Positions 15,135-22,867 of a DNA stretch of 37,418 nt are shown one piece after another (within the stretch, counting starts at the first letter, position 1; each line of letters starts with the position of its first letter). The position numbers and the translations under genes are program-made. The DNA comes from an uncultured Acetatifactor sp. (GTDB taxonomy: Bacteria; Bacillota; Clostridia; Lachnospirales; Lachnospiraceae), in NCBI GenBank assembly GCA_947627535.1, contig CANQWM010000032.1, forward strand, positions 1 through 37,418, given 5' to 3'. Under the pieces are notes generated by a model that was not told the origin of the DNA, searched no databases, and was given only the letters and a program-made list of their open reading frames with translations.

Positions 15135-16632
15135 ATCCTTCGATTTCCCACGCCTCCTTCAGCCGGCCGGCACCCTCCGAAATCTGCTCCGGGGAAAGCC
15201 CGCCAAACCCCAGCAGCACTGTGGCATGTCTGCCGCTGTTTTCTCCCGTCCCCTGGGACAGGCCGTAAACCTTTACTCCCCGGCGGACCGCCTTGCTTCT
15301 CAGCTCCTTTTCACTGCAGGGCTCTTTCGCGGTCAACAGAAGATGCAGACCGGCATTTTCACCGGAAATGGAAAACTTTTTCTGAAAGGGAACCAGCTCA
15401 TCCAGCAGAAGATCATGCTTCGACCGGTAAATCTTTCTCATCTTGTTCAAGTGTCTCTCAAAGTAACCGTCCCGGATAAACCCGTTCAGAATGCTCTGAT
15501 CGATTCTGGAGACCGTACAGGAATAAAAACCGCATTCCTTCCGGTATCTTTTCAGAAGCGGATCCGGCAGGACCATAAAGCTGACACGGATAGCCGGCGC
15601 GATGGCCTTGGAAAAACTGCCAAGATAGATCACCTTTCCCAGCTCGTCGGAAGCCTGCAGGGCTGGAATGGGCTTGCCGCGGAACCGAAATTCGCTGTCA
15701 TAATCGTCCTCGATCAGATATCTGTCCGGCGCGCCTGCCGCCCACCTAAGCAGCTCCAGGCGGCGTCCTATGGGCATCACCACCCCTGTGGGAAACTGGT
15801 GGGAAGGCATCACATAGGCCGCCTGCACTTTTTCCTGCTCCAGAGGTTCCACCCGCATACCCGCCCCATCCATACCCACTGTCACAATGTCATATGCAAA
15901 GGACTGGAAAATCCGATAAGACCTGAGATAGGTGGGATCCTCCATCGCAATTTTCACATGTCTCCCCAGTATTTTCTCCAGCAGCATCAAAAGATAATCG
16001 TTTCCGGCGCCTACGATAATCTGTTCCGGCCTGCAGTTCACCCCCCGGGAGGAATGCAGATACCGGCTGATGGTCACGCGCAGCTCATAGTCCCCCTGAG
16101 GCTCTCCCCTGGAAAACAGATCGCTGTTGGCACAGGTGAGAATGTTTTTTGTAATCTTTTTCCAGACGCTGAAGGGAAAGCCTGTCATATCAATATCATA
16201 CGGTGAAAAATCCCACCGGATGGGTTCTTCCGAAAAAACGCCCTGTTCCCCTTCCTCCACCGCAATTCCGGTTTCGACGTCCTCAAAAGCGGCTTTTCCT
16301 TTTTCCGTCCAACTGTTTTCGCCGGCCGCTGCCCGGCCTGTCGCGGTCTCTGGCGCATCAAGCTCCCCAAGCCCCGCCAGCTCGTCCACGGAGCACACGA
16401 AATATCCCCTGCAAGGCTTCGCTTCAATATACCCTTCCGCCTGCAGCTGGCTGTAAGCGAAATCCACGGTACTTCTCGCCACCTGCAGATAATCCGCCAG
16501 AAAACGTGTAGAGGGAAGCCGCTCTCCCGCAAGCAGCTTCCCCTTCCTGATCTCTGTTTTAATATGTTCGTAAATCTGCTCATACAGACGGACATTTCCT
16601 CCCGTCTGGAGCCGGATAGTCATCTCATACAT
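15133..16632 (-). CDS. MocR/PdxR-type regulator (GntR HTH fused to aminotransferase fold)
   Basis: 499-residue chimeric transcription factor. Residues 12-78 form a GntR winged helix (YEQIYEHIKTEIRKGKL, then RLPSTRFLADYLQVARSTV). A variable, charged linker covers about 85-135. The rest is a fold-type I aminotransferase-like domain with the PLP contact segment EDDYDSEFR (309-317) and PLP lysine Lys342 in GSFSK. Such proteins sense PLP or an amino acid-PLP adduct; PdxR activates pdxST, and others regulate GABA or taurine genes. No vitamin B6 or aminotransferase target genes are adjacent, so the target is unknown. It follows the DUF2225 gene by 13 bp and is probably cotranscribed with it. Confidence 0.9.
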   Translation of the reverse strand: MYEMTIRLQTGGNVRLYEQIYEHIKTEIRKGKLLAGERLPSTRFLADYLQVARSTVDFAYSQLQAEGYIEAKPCRGYFVCSVDELAGLGELDAPETATGRAAAGENSWTEKGKAAFEDVETGIAVEEGEQGVFSEEPIRWDFSPYDIDMTGFPFSVWKKITKNILTCANSDLFSRGEPQGDYELRVTISRYLHSSRGVNCRPEQIIVGAGNDYLLMLLEKILGRHVKIAMEDPTYLRSYRIFQSFAYDIVTVGMDGAGMRVEPLEQEKVQAAYVMPSHQFPTGVVMPIGRRLELLRWAAGAPDRYLIEDDYDSEFRFRGKPIPALQASDELGKVIYLGSFSKAIAPAIRVSFMVLPDPLLKRYRKECGFYSCTVSRIDQSILNGFIRDGYFERHLNKMRKIYRSKHDLLLDELVPFQKKFSISGENAGLHLLLTAKEPCSEKELRSKAVRRGVKVYGLSQGTGENSGRHATVLLGFGGLSPEQISEGAGRLKEAWEIEG

Positions 16633-16645
16633 CTGCTGTCCCGCT

Positions 16646-17503
16646 TTATTTGCTCTTTTTCATCTCCATAAGGATCTGCTCTTTCAGATCTCTGGCTCTG
16701 TCCTTCATCCGGGCGTTGGCCGAAGTGGAACTGAGAACCGTGGCGACCATCCGGCTTGCCACATCGTACTTTTTGAACCGGACCGCCAGCACGGCGATCA
16801 AATAGTTCACCGTCATCTCGTCCATGCCGCACATGGGAAAAGGCTCGCTCTGTACGGCATCCACAAACCCCTTGTATGCGTTCTGAAGATATTCGTTTTC
16901 CTGCTTTTCCAGTTCCGCCGTCGTTTTGGCGTCCGCCTTACCCTCCGCCTGCAGCTTCTCCCGATACCCGCGCAGGAGCCATCCGCTCTTCAGGCAGATA
17001 TACGCCTTTTCGCTGGCCCTTGCCTTCTTTACCACGGCGTTTGCCAGAGCGAGCTTATACCGTTCTATCGCCTCCGGATAGGTGTAAATGGGATCGTTGT
17101 ATTCCGGCACCGCCACCACGGGACTTATCTTCTCTTCAATCAGTTTTGCCTGGGCATGGGTGAGCTTGTCATAAAATCTGGTCAGCGCAGCATACCCGCA
17201 TCTGGGACACAGCACCACGTCATACTTGCCCGGATCCACGATGTCATACTTTGCCCGCAGATCAGGGTCGGTGCCCAGCAGCTTTGTCTTTCCGCTCTTC
17301 ACCGTCTTTGAGGAGAAACTCATTCCGCACACGGGACATTCATACGTCCTGTCATAAATGATCTCCTCTTCCGTCGGTCCCACAGGCGCCTTTGACGCCT
17401 CCTTGTTTTTGTCCTTCTGTTTTTTCTTCTCCTCATCCTCGAAAATATCAATGTTCTCCAAGCCGTTCAGACCCAGCTTTCCAAGTCCCGACAACAAACC
17501 CAT
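16646..17503 (-). CDS. DUF2225 family protein
   Basis: 285 residues. The N-terminus (1-45) is a variable Gly/Lys-rich stretch. Then come two zinc-ribbon-like knuckles, CPVC (Cys56, Cys59) and CPRC (Cys99, Cys102), the signature of DUF2225 proteins of Firmicutes. A C-terminal helical region of about 150 residues (IERYKLALANAVVKKA, then EKAYICLKSGWLLR) resembles TPR-like repeats. Function is not established for the family; zinc binding is inferred from the four cysteines. It sits between glnS (63 bp upstream) and the mocR-type gene (13 bp downstream) on one strand. Confidence 0.85.
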   Translation of the reverse strand: MGLLSGLGKLGLNGLENIDIFEDEEKKKQKDKNKEASKAPVGPTEEEIIYDRTYECPVCGMSFSSKTVKSGKTKLLGTDPDLRAKYDIVDPGKYDVVLCPRCGYAALTRFYDKLTHAQAKLIEEKISPVVAVPEYNDPIYTYPEAIERYKLALANAVVKKARASEKAYICLKSGWLLRGYREKLQAEGKADAKTTAELEKQENEYLQNAYKGFVDAVQSEPFPMCGMDEMTVNYLIAVLAVRFKKYDVASRMVATVLSSTSANARMKDRARDLKEQILMEMKKSK

Positions 17504-17566
17504 AGCAGATTCTTACCCTTCTTTCCTTCTATTTGCCATCCGTAACACGCGGCGGAAATTTTTACT

Positions 17567-19228
17567 TTACTTCGGCAGTACAAAAGAACTCTTAAGCGAC
17601 ACGATCCGGTTAAACACCAGCTTTTCCTCCGAAGAGTCCCTGGGATCCACACTGAAAAATCCCTGTCTGACAAACTGAAATCTGTCATAAGGCTTCGCCC
17701 CCGCAAAGGCCGGCTCCAGCCTGCAGCCCTCCAGCACCGTCAGAGAATTGGGATTCAGATTCAGACTGCCGTCCTCGTTATAGACGCCCTTTTCCTCATC
17801 AATAATATTTTCGTACAGTCTCACCTGTGCGGCAATGGCCGTTTCTGCTGCGACCCAGTGAATGGTTCCCTTCACCTTCCTGCCGTCCGGACTGTTTCCG
17901 CCCCTGGACGCGGGATCGTAGGTACAGTGTACTTCCGTGATCCTGCCGTCCGCATCCTTCACGCACCCTGTACAGGTCACAAAATAAGCGTTCATCAGGC
18001 GCACTTCGTTTCCGGGAAACATGCGGAAATATTTTTTGGGAGGTTCTTCCATGAAATCTTCTCTCTCCATGTACAGTTCTCTGCCGAAGGGGATCTCCCT
18101 GCTTCCCAGTTCCTCATTCTCCGGGTTGTTGACCGCGGAGAGCATCTCCGTCTGCCCCTCCGGATAATTGTCGATAATCAGCTTCACAGGATCCAGAACC
18201 GCCATATAACGGGGGGCCCTCGCCTTCAGGTCCTCTCTGATACAGTATTCCAGAGCGGCATAGTCAGCCACGGAATTTGCCTTGGAGACCCCGCAGAGCT
18301 CCACGAACATCTTGATAGACTCCGGCGTAAAGCCCCGGCGTCTCAGCGCGGCGATGGATACCAGCCTGGGATCATCCCAGCCGTCAACGATTCCTTCCTG
18401 CACCAGCTTTTTAATATATCTCTTACCGGTGACAACATTTTTCAGGTACAGCTTCGCAAACTCGATCTGTCTGGGGGGACGGGGATATTCCAGCTCCCTT
18501 ACCACCCAGTCATAAAGCGGCCTGTGATCCTCGAACTCCAGCGTACAGATGGAATGGGTGATGCCTTCAATTGCATCTTCGATGGGATGGGCAAAATCAT
18601 ACATGGGATAAATGCACCACTGATCCCCCGTGTTGTGATGGGTCATGTGCGCCACGCGGTAAATGACAGGATCCCTCATGTTGATATTGGGAGAGGTCAT
18701 GTCAATACGGGCTCTGAGCACTTTCTCGCCGTCCCCGTACTTTCCGTCCTTCATCTCCTGAAACAGCCTGAGGTTTTCTTCCACGGTCCTGCCGCTGGAC
18801 GGATCCTCTTTTCCCGGTTCCGTCAGACTTCCCCTGTACTCCCTGATCTGCTCCGCCGTCAGATCGGACACATAGGCTTTCCCCTTTCGGATCAGCTTCA
18901 CCGCCGCCTCATACATCTGTCCGAAATAGTCAGACGCAAAGAACAGCCTGTCTTCCCAGTCCGCCCCCAGCCACTGAATGTCCTCCTTGATGGACTCCAC
19001 AAACTCCACATCCTCCTTGGTGGGATTTGTGTCGTCAAAGCGCATGTTGAACTTGCCGTTGTATTTCTGGGCCAGCCCGTAATTCAGCAGAATGCTCTTG
19101 GCATGGCCGATATGAAGATAACCGTTGGGCTCCGGCGGGAAACGGGTGTGGACGGTATCGTAAACCCCTTCCTCCAGATCCTTGTCGATCATGATTTCAA
19201 TAAAATTCTTTGACTCTGTCTCACTCAT
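17567..19228 (-). CDS. glnS: Glutaminyl-tRNA synthetase
   Basis: 553-residue class I synthetase that charges tRNA-Gln with glutamine directly. Visible parts are the HIGH box ([14 protein letters not shown], His39 to His42), the GlnRS segment [19 protein letters not shown], and the region [12 protein letters not shown], which stands in for the KMSKS-type loop and is followed by DGWDDPRL. The C-terminal half is the beta-barrel anticodon-binding domain. I chose the ATG at 19228 because the family starts a few residues before [12 protein letters not shown]; an in-frame ATG 102 bases upstream gives an unmatched extension. Its presence means GatCAB in this window is not needed for Gln-tRNA and probably serves Asn-tRNA. 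Confidence 0.95.
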   Translation of the reverse strand: MSETESKNFIEIMIDKDLEEGVYDTVHTRFPPEPNGYLHIGHAKSILLNYGLAQKYNGKFNMRFDDTNPTKEDVEFVESIKEDIQWLGADWEDRLFFASDYFGQMYEAAVKLIRKGKAYVSDLTAEQIREYRGSLTEPGKEDPSSGRTVEENLRLFQEMKDGKYGDGEKVLRARIDMTSPNINMRDPVIYRVAHMTHHNTGDQWCIYPMYDFAHPIEDAIEGITHSICTLEFEDHRPLYDWVVRELEYPRPPRQIEFAKLYLKNVVTGKRYIKKLVQEGIVDGWDDPRLVSIAALRRRGFTPESIKMFVELCGVSKANSVADYAALEYCIREDLKARAPRYMAVLDPVKLIIDNYPEGQTEMLSAVNNPENEELGSREIPFGRELYMEREDFMEEPPKKYFRMFPGNEVRLMNAYFVTCTGCVKDADGRITEVHCTYDPASRGGNSPDGRKVKGTIHWVAAETAIAAQVRLYENIIDEEKGVYNEDGSLNLNPNSLTVLEGCRLEPAFAGAKPYDRFQFVRQGFFSVDPRDSSEEKLVFNRIVSLKSSFVLPK

Positions 19229-19380
19229 ATGACCTGTCTTTCCTTTCCCGGAACTCAATTGCCGGAGGTCAAACTGACCGCAGAAAACACTGTTGCCGCA
19301 GGGGCTTTCTCTGCGGCGTTTCTCCGGCACACTCTATCATAACACACCTTCCTCCGACTCCGCAAGCAATTCTTCCGACG

Positions 19381-20895
19381 TCAGGAGGATACTTCGTCAT
19401 AACTTCTTTGGAAGGTCTCCCGTTCCACCACATACACATCGTGGAGGTCGTCACAGCGGACGGCCAGGTAATCTCCCGGTTTTCCCAGCAGATACCTGTC
19501 CTTGTCCCTGACCGTAAAGACCTTGACGCTCCTCTCCAGCTCCCTCGCATAGATCTCAACCTTCCCGGCAGGTACGCAGACACGGGCGTAATCCGTCAGA
19601 AACAGTGTGCTGCCGTCCGCACGGTTCTTGATGATCGGTATATACTCGGGCTTTTGTTCCGGAGTATACCTCTGATCCAGAAGCCTGTAGGAACGCGAAA
19701 AGGTTTCCCGGCTGTCTGGGTATACTTCCCCCTTCGGCCCGATCACAAGATACAGATCCCCGTCCACTGTCAGCTCACTGTCGCCCTCCAGCGTCCGGAC
19801 GGTGACGGAAGTTCCCGCCGGGACAAGATCATCCGCCTTTACACAGCCCATCGGAATCGTTCTCATCCGATACCGCTTCATCCCCGCCGTGTCCGCCTGA
19901 AACTCCCGGGCATAGATGAGATCATAGCTGTCAAAATACTGTGTCATACGATTGTTGAAATAAGCTTCCGTGTGCAGTGTGGGGAAATTTTCCTCATATA
20001 GGCGCAGACTGATAAAACCGCCGGCCTTCTCGTAATGGCCGCCCCCGGAACCGATATCCTGGGCCAGAAAAGCGGCAAGCTCGCTGGCATTTACCTCCCT
20101 GATACAGCTGCGCACCGAAAACTTATACCCATCCGGCACCTCGTTGAACACCACGCAGGTCTTGATGGCGTCCACCTGAAGCAGAAAGTCGCTGATCAGT
20201 CCCAGCACATTGGGATCACAGGGCTGTGCCTTTATGACCGCAAACTCATAATCGTCGTTGTAACTGTAACGGATCATTGCAATTCCCGCGATCTCAAGCT
20301 CCTTCAGAGAAAGATTGGAATTGCGGAACAACGTGATCAGGCTCTTATCCGCATGGAGTGCCTCGCGCATATCCATATCCAGCGGGTTGTACAGTTCGGA
20401 AAACTGGTTGGTATCCGTGTAAAGCCCATAATATAAGGCCGTTCCCAGCTGCTCCACACTGTCCACATCAAAATCCTCATCCCGAAGCATCTTCCAGACC
20501 AGTGTGGAACAGCTTCCCAGATTGGGATTGATCACCCCGTGCACCGGCGGCTTTTCCACCTGGTGATGGTCAATGACCACAACATTTCCGGCTTCCAGCT
20601 TCGTCACATTTCCCGCACCGTACTGACAGTCCACCGTGATCAGCAGGCCGCCTTCCGGCATTCCCTTCCACTCTTCCGCGGCGACATACTCCACAGGCAG
20701 ATTCAGTTTTTCCACCATCAGCCGCAGGTTGGACTTCTGAATCCGGGTCCTGCCGCTGTATACAAGATGTACCTCCCTGCCCCTGCTTCGGAAATAGCAG
20801 TAGACGCCATAGCCGGAGGCCAGCGTATCCGCATCCGGATTGTCATGGCACTGCACGACGACGGGGTTATAAGCTTCCAGTTCCTGAAACCTCAT
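19381..20895 (-). CDS. DHH family phosphoesterase
   Basis: 504-residue cytosolic phosphodiesterase-like protein. The DHH domain shows CHDNPDADT (16-24), TVDC (Asp89) and IDHHQ (Asp109, His110, His111), the Mn ligands of the NrnA/RecJ superfamily. The DHHA1 domain has the glycine motif GSGGGHYEKAGG at about residue 285. A C-terminal extension of about 150 residues (around 340-504), rich in beta strands and including DRYLLGKPGDYLAVR, is not part of NrnA and has no known role. Relatives degrade nanoRNA, pAp or cyclic dinucleotides. With a GGDEF-EAL gene in the same cluster, clearing linear di-nucleotides is attractive but unproven. It starts 9 bp after purH and is surely cotranscribed. Confidence 0.85.
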   Translation of the reverse strand: MRFQELEAYNPVVVQCHDNPDADTLASGYGVYCYFRSRGREVHLVYSGRTRIQKSNLRLMVEKLNLPVEYVAAEEWKGMPEGGLLITVDCQYGAGNVTKLEAGNVVVIDHHQVEKPPVHGVINPNLGSCSTLVWKMLRDEDFDVDSVEQLGTALYYGLYTDTNQFSELYNPLDMDMREALHADKSLITLFRNSNLSLKELEIAGIAMIRYSYNDDYEFAVIKAQPCDPNVLGLISDFLLQVDAIKTCVVFNEVPDGYKFSVRSCIREVNASELAAFLAQDIGSGGGHYEKAGGFISLRLYEENFPTLHTEAYFNNRMTQYFDSYDLIYAREFQADTAGMKRYRMRTIPMGCVKADDLVPAGTSVTVRTLEGDSELTVDGDLYLVIGPKGEVYPDSRETFSRSYRLLDQRYTPEQKPEYIPIIKNRADGSTLFLTDYARVCVPAGKVEIYARELERSVKVFTVRDKDRYLLGKPGDYLAVRCDDLHDVYVVERETFQRSYDEVSS

Positions 20896-20904
20896 ACGCG
20901 CACC

Positions 20905-22083
20905 TCAGTGATGGAACAGACGGATGCCGGTAAACGCCATCACCATGCCGTACTTGTTGCAGCAGTCGATGACCGCATCGTCCCGGACAGAGCCGCCGGG
21001 CTGGGCGATATATTTCACGCCGCTCTTCCTTGCTCTCTCGATATTGTCCGAAAAGGGAAAGAATGCGTCGGAGCCCAGGGTCACATCCTGCAGCTTGTCA
21101 AGCCACATCCGCTTCTCTTCCCGGGTAAACACCGGCGGCTTTACCTGAAATGTCTTTTGCCACACGCCGTCCGCCAGGATATCCATGCATTCGTCTCCCA
21201 TATAGACATCTATCGCATTGTCCCTGTCCGCCCTGCCCAAGCCCTCCACAAACGAAAGGCCCATCACCTGGGGCGACTGGCGCAGAAACCAGTTGTCCGC
21301 CTTGGTGCCGGCAAGTCTGGTGCAGTGGATCCGGGACTGCTGTCCGGCGCCGATTCCGATGGCCTGTCCATCCTTCACATAGCAGACGGAATTGGACTGG
21401 GTATATTTCAGGGTGATCAGCGCGATCTTCATATCGATCAGGGCTTTCTTAGGGATCTCTTTGTTTTCCGTCACAATGTTGGAGAGAAGCCCGCCGTTTA
21501 CATCCAGCTCGTTTCTTCCCTGCTCAAAGGTGATCCCATAGACCTGCTTCTTTTCCTGGGGAGCGGGCGTATAGGACGTGTCGATCTGAATGACATTGTA
21601 GGCGCCCTTTTTCTTTCCCTTTAAAAGCTCCAGCGCTTCCTCGGTATATCCGGGCGCAATGACGCCGTCGGACACCTCCCGCTTGATCAGACGGGCCGTA
21701 TCCGCGTCACAGACATCGGACAGCGCGATAAAATCTCCGAAGGAAGACATCCGGTCCGCGCCCCTGGCCCTCGCATAGGCGCAGGCCAGCGGAGACAATT
21801 CTCCAAGATCATCCACCCAGTATATTTTCGCCAGGGTCTCATCCAGGGGAAGGCCCACCGCCGCCCCCGCGGGCGACACATGCTTAAAAGACGTCGCCGC
21901 CGGAAGCCCGGTGGCCTCCTTTAACTCCTTTACCAGCTGCCAGCCGTTCAGGGCGTCCAGAAAATTGATATAGCCCGGCCTGCCGTTCAGAACGGTGACC
22001 GGAAGATCCCTTCCATCCTCCATGTAGATCCTAGAGGGCTTCTGATTCGGGTTGCATCCATATTTCAGTTCGATCTCTTTCAT
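20905..22083 (-). CDS. purH: AICAR formyltransferase (stand-alone PurH C-terminal domain)
   Basis: 392 residues, covering only the 5-aminoimidazole-4-carboxamide ribonucleotide formyltransferase activity: AICAR plus 10-formyl-THF gives FAICAR, the ninth step of purine synthesis. It opens LKYGCNPNQKP, and the catalytic pair Lys67-His68 is seen in SFKHVSPAG. CYVKDGQAIGIGAGQQSR and DAFFPF are also typical. The usual N-terminal IMP cyclohydrolase (MGS-like) domain of PurH (about 520 residues) is absent; the closing step is supplied by the purO gene 18 bp upstream. The naming follows the family; stand-alone forms of this type occur in Clostridia. Confidence 0.92.
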   Translation of the reverse strand: MKEIELKYGCNPNQKPSRIYMEDGRDLPVTVLNGRPGYINFLDALNGWQLVKELKEATGLPAATSFKHVSPAGAAVGLPLDETLAKIYWVDDLGELSPLACAYARARGADRMSSFGDFIALSDVCDADTARLIKREVSDGVIAPGYTEEALELLKGKKKGAYNVIQIDTSYTPAPQEKKQVYGITFEQGRNELDVNGGLLSNIVTENKEIPKKALIDMKIALITLKYTQSNSVCYVKDGQAIGIGAGQQSRIHCTRLAGTKADNWFLRQSPQVMGLSFVEGLGRADRDNAIDVYMGDECMDILADGVWQKTFQVKPPVFTREEKRMWLDKLQDVTLGSDAFFPFSDNIERARKSGVKYIAQPGGSVRDDAVIDCCNKYGMVMAFTGIRLFHH

Positions 22084-22101
22084 GTTCCTACCTCCTGTGT
22101 G

Positions 22102-22812
22102 TTACTGATTTTTGTTGAGGATTCTGGTCTCGGACACGCCGGAAGCAATGTCAATATAACGCACGAACAGGGACACCTTGTTCTCTTCGTTCAGGCTGTT
22201 CCACACCATTTGGGCAAAGCTGTCGATGCCGCCGCCCGGTATCGCCACTTTTTCCGGCTCTCCCGCAAAGCTGGGAAGCGGATTCCCATCCCCCATGTAG
22301 GTATGAAGAAAGCGTCCCTCCCCCGCCTTTGGATGATCATAGGAAAAGGTATATCTGTTACAGCAGTCCGGATCGCCGTCGTTGCTCTTCAAGATAGACA
22401 TGATATACTCGTATGATCCGCCTTCAATGTGCATCAGTCCCGATATCCTTGGCGTGAAGTTGGGGCCGTCCGGCTCAAATTTTCTGGCACGCAGAGACTG
22501 CTCAAACGTTTTCCCCGCCGCAATCCCGTCATATATGGTATCTGTCTGGTCCCCATTGGTGACAATGGTATTGTTTCCCAGCACACGCACAGGGGCGTAG
22601 ATGATCAGGCTCGGATCCTCCAGCCGGGAAGAATCGAAGGCTTCCGTGCGGATCCCGTCCCCCTGGGTCACAAAGATCCGGTTCCGGCTGTTGGAGCTCC
22701 TGCCCATGATAAAATACGCGGCCACGGCGTACCTGCCGTCCTCCGAGCGCCCCATCACAATCCCTCTGCCGGGATACGCATTGTTTTTCAGTTCTCTGTC
22801 CAGTTGCAGCAT
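22102..22812 (-). CDS. purO: IMP cyclohydrolase (PurO-type)
   Basis: 236-residue enzyme of the IMP_cyclohyd family, first described in methanogenic archaea and unrelated to the PurH N-terminal domain. It closes FAICAR to IMP, the last step of purine synthesis. The family features seen are NNAYPGRGIVMGRSEDG near the start, YFIMGRSxNSRNR (33-45), a central NGDQTDTIYD and GPNFTPRISG. The gene precedes the stand-alone formyltransferase, which restores the complete AICAR-to-IMP conversion. AAGGAGG precedes the ATG. A strong hairpin with U tract (22825-22856) ends only 12 bases before the start codon. Confidence 0.88.
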   Translation of the reverse strand: MLQLDRELKNNAYPGRGIVMGRSEDGRYAVAAYFIMGRSSNSRNRIFVTQGDGIRTEAFDSSRLEDPSLIIYAPVRVLGNNTIVTNGDQTDTIYDGIAAGKTFEQSLRARKFEPDGPNFTPRISGLMHIEGGSYEYIMSILKSNDGDPDCCNRYTFSYDHPKAGEGRFLHTYMGDGNPLPSFAGEPEKVAIPGGGIDSFAQMVWNSLNEENKVSLFVRYIDIASGVSETRILNKNQ

Positions 22813-22824
22813 TGTTCTCCTCCT

Positions 22825-22856
22825 TAAAATAAAACCAGCCGCCCGTCACGCAGCTG
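22825..22856 (-). terminator. Hairpin with U tract between the GGDEF-EAL gene and purO
   Basis: Seven-pair stem CAGCTGC/GCGGCTG (one G-U pair; 22850-22856 and 22836-22842) with a 7-base loop, followed on the minus strand by GGTTTTATTTT. It lies 11 bp after the GGDEF-EAL stop and immediately before the purO ribosome site. It reads as an intrinsic terminator or an attenuator. On the plus strand it is also T-flanked. Confidence 0.6.
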
Positions 22857-22867
22857 TTTTTATTATT

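Noticed and set aside
15127..16206. Plus-strand open frame of 359 codons
   Set aside because: Antisense to the MocR regulator. It starts inside the terminator downstream of the small acidic gene.
17858..19213. Plus-strand open frame of 451 codons
   Set aside because: It is exactly antisense to glnS, whose HIGH box and family sequence are clear. It has no ribosome site and a His/Arg/Pro-rich composition typical of a shadow frame.
19295..19317. GCCGCAG/CTGCGGC hairpin between the DHH gene and glnS
   Set aside because: A 7-bp stem is present, but no U tract follows closely on either strand, so it is not called a terminator; readthrough into glnS remains possible.
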